Positions 1 to 9,718 of a stretch of 64,000 bases of DNA are shown here, piece after piece. The translations under genes were made by a program, and so were the position numbers. The DNA is taken from the NCBI RefSeq assembly GCF_009905375.1, contig NC_133655.1, forward strand, positions 38,087,437-38,151,436. Reading direction: 5' to 3'. Below the pieces are notes generated by a model. That model was not told where the DNA came from, did no database searches, and saw nothing but the letters and a program-made list of their open reading frames with translations. The DNA comes from Apium graveolens (Eukaryota > Streptophyta > Magnoliopsida > Apiales > Apiaceae). The stretch's first letter is position 1, and every line of letters starts with the position of its first letter.

Positions 1-1400
1 ACCCACTCATGATCGATCTAGGGGTTAACGTATTGGACTCATTGGAAGGCATCTGATCAACTTAATATTAACTTTAGGGTTTTGTTAATTTTAAAACGAT
101 TATGATCCCATCATAAAACGATTCCTAATTTTTCCTTGAATAAAATACTTCAAATCAATATTCATCAATGGTTTAATTTCCAGGTAGTGAGGGAGTCACA
201 ACGGTCTCGCTTAAAACCCACAACCTTACAAGTTCAATGAACTCACTTTTGACAAAATCGCCCCATGTCAGAAACAAAGAATTTTTTTATTTTATTCCGT
301 GTTTCATAAACACGAGAATCTCATAATCGTTTGTTCATTTTAAAATCTTGAATCGTTACATATTTTATCTTGTTTAGCAAGCATGGCATGGGTGTCGTAT
401 CTAATACATACATCCTTAATCTAATTAAGCATGCATCTTTATAATCTATTATACATAAACATTTGTCATATGCGCATATATATGTAAAGTGTAATAAATA
501 AACGTGGTTGGTTATGGCTTCATCCTATATGATCTTTATCAAGGTAATGACAAAGATCTAGGTAAATCTAAGGTGGAAAATAAATATAGGCTAACTATTA
601 CATATCTTCTTTCTTGTATTGCTTCCTTGGATGGCCTCCGTGTGGGATTACCCTTGATCTTCAAATCTTCACGTCTTCATGTACAATACAAGAATGAAAT
701 ATGAAAACTAATCTAATGAACTTACAAGAAGAACTCGAGTTACATTCCAGATTTAATAATTACAAGATTAAATGACATGCAAGCAGTATTTGAAAAACCA
801 AAACCAATAACCTAAGGTCATAAGCCATAACCATCCACCATGCTCAATTAACATAAAATAACATGTTAAAACACATAATCTGATCTTAACATATCATACC
901 CATCATGACCTAATCATAAAAACCAAATATTGAAAAAATCAGAAAATTTGAAATTAAATCTGATAACATTAAATCGCAGATTACAGGGCCTAAACGATGT
1001 CAAACGCCTTACAGATCAATCGATAATAGCTTTAGCTATCAGTTACGTTCAGACGCTCGATTCCATATGAAATAGCGTATTCGTTCGCCAAAATCGGACA
1101 CCAGACACAGATTTCAGCAAATCCACTACATCCGATTTAGAATCATATCAAATACGATTCTTATAATAAGAACAAACACAAAACATGTATATATCAGATA
1201 TATACAGATTATATAATCATCATAGGATTATACAACTCTCATGAATATCATATATTCAAAACATATATATACGCATATATAAACATAACAACATGTAAAA
1301 CATACAATATCACATACATAACAGTCATGGAATATTGTATACATGTTATCATCATAAAACCAATAAACACATAAACGAATTAAACACTTTTTGCAAGTAG
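1..1400. other. non-coding AT-rich stretch, probable internal part of minus-strand copia-like element
   Basis: No convincing gene is visible on either strand; the few short open frames lack recognisable motifs. On the minus strand this stretch follows an LTR and a primer-binding-like site, so it should be the 5' internal (leader/gag) part of a retrotransposon. No Gag signature such as a zinc knuckle is seen. The element is either degenerate, non-autonomous, or has a leader longer than 1.4 kb continuing left of the window. Confidence 0.4.
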
Positions 1401-1412
1401 CTCTGATGTCAT
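1401..1412 (-). promoter_or_regulatory. primer-binding-site-like sequence (initiator tRNA-Met)
   Basis: On the minus strand, directly after the LTR end at 1413, the sequence reads TGACATCAGAGC. It differs at two positions from TGGTATCAGAGC, the usual plant initiator-tRNA-Met primer site of copia elements. Its place against the LTR supports the call and sets the element's orientation as minus. Confidence 0.6.
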
Positions 1413-2930
1413 TGTTGGGTTTCGAGCACATAAACGCAACGGAAACAGTAATTAAAAATGTGAAAAATCAGAATTTTCGAAACCTACTGCAGGATCCATG
1501 CGAAAAACATATATTTAATTCGTAGATCAGATTATTTACCTTAAGAAGTTTTACCAATTGGTTGACTAGTGGAGATCCAAAGCTTGTTCACCACATGAAT
1601 TCTTGAACTCAAGGATTGGATGTGTACTAGCACAAACTCGTTCCTTCTTGCTCTCTCCATCTTCTTCCTTGGTGGCTAGGTTTTTTTTGTAAAAGTCTTG
1701 CACACCAAAAAAGCAGCCACACAAGAGATATTATATAGAGAGTAGAAAAATAAATTATAACTCTTAACTAATTAGGAGTTATTATTAATTCAAAATTCCT
1801 ATTTCTATTATAATTAAGTCTCACTTAGTTATTTAATAAATAAATTTCATAATTAATATTAGTAAATTTGAATATCATTATTTATCTAATTAATTAATTT
1901 AAACTTAATTAATATTATAAATAATTTAAATGACTTTAATTTAATTTAAATCAAATTTAAATTAAATAATCCTTCAAGCATTCTTTGTGTGTGACCCTAT
2001 AGGTTATTATTACATTGGCAACGAATTTTAAATCTAATTTAAAATCGTAAACAATGAGCGGCATCTAGTAATACATCATTGCTACCCAAGTAATAATAAT
2101 TGAATCGGTGATCGATTAAACCTTTCGTGAATAATGTACAATGTAATATAATCTCTTTAACCAAATATTATAGATTAAACTAGAGGCATGTAATGTGTCA
2201 TCCTCATCATAGTTTAATCCAAGTTTCCTTGATCAATGAGTAGACTATCATATCAAATCAACATTTGAGCGTGGCCACACATTTTATAGTCTAGCTCACA
2301 CAAGAGGCCAATAATATCACTCCTAAAATAGGAGGGTTAAATCCCATCTAGATCATTCATATTTCTCATACGATTCATATATACCCAATGTCCACTTTTA
2401 TCATTACTCGGTCAAGGATAACTTTTAATGGAATCAATGTATATTAATTCTCGTATAGAAATATAATGACTTCAGGTCTAAGGACCATTACATCATTATC
2501 ACTGTGAGAATTACTCATGACACAATAGACATGTAGAATCTCATATTGGGTGTGTCCAACACCATGTACATATACATCTGCCTGTGTCTTTGACTTTAGT
2601 ATCACTATACCTATGATCAATGAGATGTGATCATCAGTCAATAAACATACTAGTATTAATGCATTATTCTTGTCCTTTAATAATAATACTCGACTAGGCA
2701 CCTTTAGGAATATTGATACTATTATCATAATCTCATTTCTAAGTCACGTACTTAGAGATATAGAATTGTATATCATATTCCAAGGACATTTATTAATCTA
2801 ACATTTATATCACAGTAAATTAAGAATTAATAAATTATAAAGGGAATAATCGATAGAACATAAACATTAATAATCATAATGTCTTAAACTAAAATATCAT
2901 AGTATTGTCTCTAGGGCACAAACACTAACA
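1413..2930 (-). mobile_element. LTR of a Ty1/copia-like retrotransposon
   Basis: On the minus strand the segment begins TGTTAGTGTTTGTGCCCTAG and ends ...CCCAACA. This gives the TG...CA ends with short inverted termini (TGTTagt/ccCAACA) typical of plant LTRs, over about 1.5 kb. A tRNA-Met-like primer site abuts the inner end, so this is a 5' LTR read on the minus strand. No second copy lies in the window. It interrupts a different LTR family whose 3' end continues at 2931-3752. There is no coding capacity; the minus ORF at 2444-2728 shows no known domain. Confidence 0.65.
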
Positions 2931-3752
2931 TGGTAGAGATCCAGTACTTCGTGTATTGGTGAGACTGTCAGTACTGCGGGAGACAGTACTATGTGTACCT
3001 AAGTACTTGCGAAGTGTGTGTATACCGCCCGTATACGGTCAGGGTGATAACAAGGAGTTTGGACGTCATCCCCTATTAGTAGAAAGGTTACTAATTTACG
3101 TCTTACGACTGATCATTGTAAGGGGGCTTAAGTGAATGTCCTATTCTTCCAATTGGAATTGAGATGCAATACCGTAACCCAAGCCTAGGTGCTGGGTTTA
3201 CCATTAAGGTATTTGCAGACTAATAAGTCAATCAAAGAATTGTTTTGAAAATAGGTGTGTATCACCAAAAAAACTACTTTGAATAAATACATATCCTTAT
3301 ACAGATTAATATAATTTCCTTAACAGTCTTTTCATACTGTTGATTATTATGGCTGAGCATTATTGCTCACTCTTACTTTATTTTAAATGTCACAACACAA
3401 TATATAACCAGTATGCCGGTGTGGGACTTAGTCACTTGCAGTCATGGGGAGAATCCCTGACAGCTTTGTCTTAGGTGCGCCAGATTATCAGATAGGTATA
3501 AAATATGAGTCGTAATTATTGTAAATTCATGTAGAGGTCACGAATAATTGTTTGAGATCCTGTAAAGTACATTTGAGTTGTAATAACATATGATACTTGT
3601 TGTATGTCGTCTTCAAGGCTATAACTTGTGAGTGTGTGAGATTGGGGGTCTATGATATGGAATTATTGGGCTATTGAGTTAATGCTGGTTACACATGATT
3701 GAAGGATTACGTGACGACCCAGATTTCTAACCCCGGATTTGGGGGTGTTACA
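2931..3752 (+). mobile_element. 3' end fragment of a long non-coding LTR family (same family as 48693-52862)
   Basis: The segment ends in ACGTGACGACCC...CCCCGGATTTGGGGGTGTTACA, nearly the same end as the element at 48693-52862. Further blocks are shared in the same order: the 'cagggtgat...' stretch before a 'ctattagtagaaaggttac' block (about 3040-3095, compare 51710-51760), the 'gctcactcttactttattttaaatgtcac' block (about 3365-3393, compare 52420-52450), and the terminal 100 bases. The copia-like LTR at 1413-2930 cuts its 5' side. It has no ORF. Confidence 0.65.
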
Positions 3753-4377
3753 CTATATGTCATGCAACAATCTTTTAGTGGCTCTTAAAAATTTTAAGAG
3801 TAACTACATACCTCTTAACTTATTTCTGTTGATATTTTTTTTGCACATGTTTCAATTCAAATACTTCTCATATTCAATTTGAAATATTAATAATATATAA
3901 CTTAGGTGGAAAAATAAATAATATTGTTCGAGTTAAAATCGGTCTGTTTAGCCTAATGAGTCAGCTCGACTCGACTCGTGAAATTAACCGAGTTGAGTTC
4001 GAGAAGATGTTTAGACTCGATTATTTAAACGAGTCGGCTTGGCTCGATTAACCTCATGCCCGATATATAGACCGAAAATAAACCCTACAGACATAATAAA
4101 TATCGCATTAATTATATCCGAAATTTGTTTCCAAGGCCCAATATAAATAATGTTGTTCGAGGCCCATCACGGACGAAAACGACCAAGGCTCATGACTACC
4201 GTGGACAAAGTAAACAACGGTTAAGGCCCATGACGACCACATATGAAGAAGTCAGTGGCCGAGGCCCACGACGACCACGGACGAAACTGTTCGTGGTTAA
4301 GGCCCAATACGACAGAAATCCAAATCACATTATCCAACATGTAAATTAACTTTTATAAGGAAGGATCTAGAATTCAC
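3753..4377. other. intergenic, low-complexity GA/CT-skewed repeats
   Basis: No gene. Around 3925-4050 there are repeated CTCGACTCG/GAGTCGGCTTGGCTCG words. From 4150 to 4310 repeated 'gacgaccacggacgaa' and 'aaggcccaa/acgac' units create a short open frame at 4125-4349 that looks repeat-driven rather than coding. Confidence 0.5.
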
Positions 4378-4607
4378 GCCCGCAAGGGTTGGCTCGGTTG
4401 GTTAAAGAGGGGATAACTATCATCTTGGTCAAAGGTTCGAATCCCACGGGAGGAGAATTTATGATTATGCCTCCTAAGCCAGAACATGTCGCTTAAATGC
4501 GTTTTACCTTGGTTCACGTGGTTTGCAGGCTATTGCGTGAGCCCATAGGGTTTACCCAGTGCGCATCCGAAAGATAGCGGCTGCGGGTTACCTACGATAA
4601 AAAAAAA
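4378..4607 (+). mobile_element. Au-like SINE (tRNA-headed)
   Basis: A tRNA-like head carries an A box (TGGCTCGGTTGG, 4390-4401) and a B box (GGTTCGAATCC, 4434-4444), the internal RNA polymerase III promoter. The body ends with a 'tttacccagtgcgcatccga' and 'tagcggctgcgggtt' block characteristic of plant Au SINEs, then an A-rich tail. A perfect 9-bp target duplication, AGAATTCAC, flanks it at 4369-4377 and 4608-4616. The intact target duplication and clean boxes suggest a fairly young insertion. The head is not a functional tRNA gene: no complete cloverleaf can be folded from it. Confidence 0.85.
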
Positions 4608-4616
4608 AGAATTCAC

Positions 4617-5323
4617 CGCCTTACAAGAGTTCTTATTACCTTCGAAGTTGGAGACTTGTCCAACAAGTCTTCCAACCCAAGTCTAAAATCCTAGACTCAG
4701 CACATATATATAAAAGGGCTCTACTCTCTCAACCTGAAACTACGTATTGGCTTGATTCTTTATAACACGAAAATACGTAAACACCTTACGAGAATCGTCT
4801 CAAACACAAGTGTCATCATTAAATCTCGACCCACAAATATAAACATTAAATACAAATAAAATCTTAATTTTTATTTTAAAATATCCGACTCAAAACTTGA
4901 CTTGATGGGCTCGTATATAATACCGTAGCTCTAAATAATTACAAAATACTAAAATGTAGAATTTTCTCCTCGGTGCAGCCAACGCCCAACGGGCTAGTCA
5001 CATCCAACGATATCATGAAAGCATTGCTTCAAAAAGTCAAATACTGGAATTGACCAGTGGTTATTTCGGAAAAAATATTTATAGTAAGATCACCATTTTG
5101 AAAAGGACATTGTTGTGTATGTACTTTACTTTTCCCATCATTGTAGGTTGTTTGATTTTTATGGTTAAATGAATCAGAATTTATCACAAATTTTTACTTT
5201 ATTTTTAATAAATCAAATAAAAACAAAAAATTAAGTTATATACAATTAAATATTACAGATAATGGAAAAAAACCATTTATAATATATACAAAGGTAATGT
5301 TATAGCAGGTCTCATGGTACTTA
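4617..5323. other. intergenic, no feature seen
   Basis: AT-rich sequence with no coding frame, no recognisable RNA gene and no clear repeat boundaries. Confidence 0.5.
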
Positions 5324-5943
5324 GAGTATCTCCAATAGAGATTGCCAAGGGGTTGCCAAATCTTATGTGGCATGACACTCTTGGTTAACAACCTATTGAA
5401 TTTGTATGGTTGCCAAGAGGTTCTCTACCAAGGTTGTCAAAACTTGGCAACTTCCTAAAATGGTTAAAATACATATACAAGTGTAAAAAGTTTATATTAA
5501 TAATGTCTTTTTTAGTTTATAAGTCATTTACAGTTTAATTTAAGGGACCACATAGACAGCAATTAAAGGTTACCATCTCCAATAGAGGTTGCTAACAAAA
5601 ATGTCAAACCATGACAAATCATTAAATATATTATTTTTTAATTTTCTCTCACATCCATGTCATTCTTGGCAACATTTATTAAAATTTTGTTCCAATAGTT
5701 AAGCAACTTTATAGGTTGCCCATGTGGTCCCTCTGTAAATTTTATATTTAGTTTAATATAAAAGTGGGTTGAGTAATATACACTTTAGATGTTTTTTATG
5801 ACTTTTTGCTAATTTAGGAAGTTACCAAGGGGTTGCCAAATTTTGTTAACCTTGGTATGCAACCTTTTGGCAACATCCCAACACCAAGGGTGCCATGCCA
5901 CATAAGCTTGACAACCTCCTTGGCAACCCCTATTGGAGATGCT
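5324..5943. mobile_element. non-autonomous TIR element (MITE-like), possibly composite
   Basis: The left end 'gagtatctccaatagagattgccaaggggttgcc' (opening at 5324) is mirrored by the right end, whose reverse complement opens 'agcatctccaataggggttgcc' (to 5943). The match continues inward to 'cttatgtggcatg'. The roughly 50-bp imperfect terminal inverted repeats and lack of ORFs fit a MITE. Inside, the words 'ctccaatagaggttgc' (about 5577) and 'ttaccaaggggttgcc' (5821) recur, so it may be two related copies nested or tandemly fused. The target duplication is unclear. The minus ORF at 5809-6222 overlaps its right end and looks accidental. Confidence 0.6.
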
Positions 5944-7282
5944 ATAACTATTAGAGTAGAATGTTGCCAAAATTGATATAAAATTGAGTGAAAATAAAAT
6001 ATTAATATATATAATGATTTGGCAAAGTTGACAATTAACTTGACAACCCCTTATTAGATATACTCTTGCACAGTTATATTTGTACAACTCAGAACAAAAT
6101 TGAAGTATGAGAGAATCAAATCTCAAAACCGAAATACTACTATATTTTATACTTGGTATGGGCATGGGCTCGGCTGACATAAGCCCTTGGGTTGAGATGT
6201 AATGGTTTCTTTCCGGTCTCAAAAATAAGATAGAATGGTTTTTCTAGTATTACCGTCAAACCTCCCGGGACGAATGGGGACTGAATTTTTTTTATTCATT
6301 TAATGAGATAATTCATTTTTTAAGGTAAAAAAATACGTTAGATTTGTTATGTTAGGATCTAGAAAAATTATTAATTTGACGAGATTATCAATTTATCAAA
6401 TATTTATATATCCAAGTTACCGGGCTTTAAAAGTTTAGAGGATGGTATAAGATATGTCATGTATGCATGTAGACAGTAGTAAAATGAAATTTATGCAACA
6501 GATTTTACATGCAAGGACTAAGGGCTCAAAGACATGGCTAACTGCACAGCTTTGATGTTAGAGGAAGAGTATAATTAAGTGTCGGATCTGTTGCATGCTT
6601 GCCACATTCCAAAGTCTGGACTCTGCACTTTCCATTTGTGTTGCACAGATTTTCTCATATTTATTTCCTTCCATTTTAAAATAGAAACCGAACCGAGATT
6701 TTTGAAACTAAAGCCGAACCAATGACTTGGTTGCGATTGTTATTTCACTTTTTAAAATCGAAGGATTCCATTGATATCAAGGATCCAACTTGTCAGGAAT
6801 GGTTACTGATGGCGTCGGATTCCCTCAGACTTCTATGAACCTGAGGATTATCAATTAAGTAAGAGACCATTATGGAAAGAAGTCGGTCTTGGTATTCATA
6901 TGTCTGTGTGTTATCATTCTTTTCTTCCATCCCTTAATGACCTTGTTTTCTTCTCTATATCTATCCGCTCTCAAGTGCTCCAAGGGTCACTCAGAGAAGA
7001 AGCTTCGTCATCCTCCTTACCACCTGCTCCCCTTCGTTGACAATTCATTTTCCAGATATTTTTAATCTTACAATTGGGTAGGGCTTTTATAAAGTATGGG
7101 ATTGTACATGTTTAGGGGTCCATCAGTTACCTAATGACATACTGCACAAATTGTATATTGTACTTGACAAAAAATGTAATGGTATAAATTTCTGGAATAA
7201 TTTATAACTAAAATTTTATCTTGAGAATGTTACTAAATTTTTGGGGACTCCCGATATTTCATAAATTTGGTAATTTTTTAAT
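5944..7282. other. intergenic, no feature seen
   Basis: No exon-like open frame with supporting codon structure, no RNA gene and no repeat boundary that I can define. Base composition is ordinary AT-rich plant intergenic DNA. Confidence 0.4.
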
Positions 7283-7864
7283 GAAATGGATTCTTATTTA
7301 GATGTTTCAAAATCAACCTTTTTCCTCTCCTCATGCTGTATACACTCGGTTCTCTCTTCCTCCGACAATGCTTTTTCTTTCTCTGCCACCTCCGCCCTCC
7401 AAACAGCTTGTTCAGCTCGTGTTTTAAATTCTGCGATTCTCGTTGTTGTCGTCTATATTTTTCTTTTTAATTCATCAATCTTGCAATTTGCCACTTCACC
7501 TTCAACTGCCTTCTTTACCAATGACTCCAATTCTCTCGTAGAAATTGAAATACATGCATTTCTCTATTTTTCTTTTATGGTATCATCAATCTCTTTATCT
7601 TCTGAATGTATGTCTTTCCTTAATTCCTTTATAAGATAAATGTTTTAGTATTTGGAGCTCACACTTAACTTCTTCTACTACTAATATCAAATGCTGATTA
7701 GCAAGCTCAAAGGGCTCCCCTTCCTTTTTCGCAATCTTGATTTCTAGCCTTAACTGACTCAACTCCAAGTGGATATCAGCTGTATTAGAAGTAGCTTTAT
7801 GATCAGCCAAACTATGAAGTAGCAAGGTTGTTGATCGGATTCTGTGAAATTTAAGAGAAAACAT
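7283..7864 (-). pseudogene. possible remnant of a coiled-coil protein gene
   Basis: On the minus strand an open frame begins at 7864 and is rich in E/K/L heptad-like sequence (...LELSQLRLEIKIAKKEGEPF...). After stop codons further downstream, frames still read as charged helical peptide, for example TRELESLVKKAVEGEV near 7490-7540 and AEQAVWRAEVAEKEKALSEE near 7370-7430. Continued coiled-coil-like coding across several stops suggests a decayed gene fragment. The 'AEMAE..AVEGE' flavour resembles plant WEB/DUF827 coiled-coil proteins, but that link is a guess. The plus ORF at 7286-7639 is the shadow of this strand. Confidence 0.3.
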
Positions 7865-9367
7865 ATGGTGTATACTAATGACACTACTGTAACCATCGTT
7901 GCCTGTTTGTTATGCCATTGTATATACTCCAACTTCATACATACCTACTTCTTACGTCTCTTGCTGTCAGTATAAATAAAGACGTCAGGTTATATAGTAT
8001 TTAATGACATAAAGAAAATTCATTTATATTCACTGTCCTTGACAATCTGCTGAAGAAATTTGCATGTTTATGCACCAACAGTCCAAGTACAGAGAGATCC
8101 ACAAAGAAAGGGCCCAAACCCGATAGAGATAATGATAAATCCAACAGCAAATTATGAGCTGCTAGTCCAAACTAGTAATTACTAGATTAGTTCGGTGCAG
8201 ATACCCGGTTATATTTTAATTATTTTTAGAAAATTATTTTAAAATAACTTATTTTGAATATATCAATATAATATTTTAAAACATAATAATGAGAATTGAA
8301 AAAAATTACAAATATAGAAACTTAAAAAATAATATTACCCAACCTACAAATATTGATTATCAACTTTTTATTAAATATAAAAATATAATAATAAATATTT
8401 ATGTAAATAAAATTAATTTTAAATAAGATAAAATTAGTGAAAAATGGAATTATTGAAATTATTAATTTAATAATATAAAAATGAGGAAGAAAGGTAATAA
8501 AAAATGAGTTTCAGAGATAATAAGTAAAGATAATAAATGAAAAGAGAGAAAGATTTGAATGAAAATAATTAAATGAGGAGAGAAGAGGATTTTTAGTGAA
8601 CGTTGACATCAAATTAATGATAACTTGACATATATGATTTGATGATTAAACTCTTAAAAGAGATATTGTTGGCCTGGTGTGAAGATATATATTTGTTCTA
8701 CTAATAGATGTAGACTTTTTAAGATCAAATTTTAAATAATCAATAAATTATTAATACATTAATAAAGGAATATATTAGGCGGTATATTTAATAAGATCAA
8801 TTAAATTATTTTATTATAAAATATTACCGGTATCATATTAATTTATAATAATTTTTTGTAATTTTTTTAATCTCAGGATAAGTGATAAGCAGCTCTCTCA
8901 ATTTATATATGTAAACTGGCTTTGAATAATGGATCCAATTTTCTCAAATATACCATTGTTATTAAAATCAACTTAAACCATAATTTCCTTATTCTTGTTT
9001 TGCAAAAATTACTAATCCAAAATCGCGCAAATCATTTTACTTATAGAATCGGATATTTTAAATGTCAATAACAAACTGTCAGAATTTTTTATAAATGCGA
9101 CATCTTAACAGAATTTTTTATTCATTTTAAAAAGGAAAACCCCCAGTAAACTCGAATCTTACCTGTCCAATTATGTTTGATATTCATACTTACCTAATTT
9201 TGTCTTTGGTCAATTTAAAATACGGGGACCATTTTTTTAACCCCTAATTTTCTTTAATCACATACACTCAGTAAACATAACCCCCAAATTTAGGTGTATT
9301 TTATACCGTTAACGTATTTCTTAATTCTTACATAACATTTCTCCTAATATACAGAGAACACAGCCTT
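7865..9367. other. AT-rich intergenic region upstream of the formin gene
   Basis: Very AT-rich, particularly 8220-8880, with long A/T runs and no coding frame. Short direct echoes such as 'ctcttaaaag' (8650) suggest decayed small transposons, but no boundary can be set. The last few hundred bases should hold the formin promoter. Confidence 0.4.
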
Positions 9368-9376
9368 GTATAAATA
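9368..9376 (+). promoter_or_regulatory. TATA box of the formin gene (predicted)
   Basis: A TATAAATAC sequence lies about 350 bases upstream of the formin ATG at 9719. It is followed by a CT-rich 'tttctctctccaaattc' stretch (about 9427-9443) typical of plant transcript starts. This implies a 5' UTR of roughly 300 bases. Other AT-rich matches nearby ('tatatatata', 9387-9394) are possible alternatives. Confidence 0.45.
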
Positions 9377-9718
9377 CACACAAATATATATATACACGTA
9401 TAAACACAGACGACAAACTTTGAACTTTCTCTCTCCAAATTCTTACATTTGCCACGTGTACAACTCGTTGATAAATCTATAGCAAGAGCTAATCTAGCCC
9501 ACTTGCAGAACCGGTTTCACAACTCAGCCCGACCCGAATAACACCAATTGGACTCCAATTGATTTGTTACTACGCATTGTTGTGTTTGCTTGTGTTTGAA
9601 TTCTCATAATTCAATTATTAGATCCATTTCTGCACGGTTTTGAAAAAAAATTTAGTTGGATCTGATCGGAGAAGAGGAAGCAGAGAGGAGTAGAAGCAGC
9701 GCCATCTAAGAGTGTTAG

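Noticed and set aside
4125..4349. 74-aa plus ORF
   Set aside because: Built from repeated 'gacgaccacgg' words; looks like a simple-repeat artefact.
4390..4444. tRNA gene
   Set aside because: The A and B boxes belong to a SINE head: the downstream body, A tail and target duplications define a retroposon, and no complete cloverleaf is present.
5809..6222. 137-aa minus ORF
   Set aside because: Starts outside and runs into the inverted-repeat end of a TIR element; no recognisable protein features.
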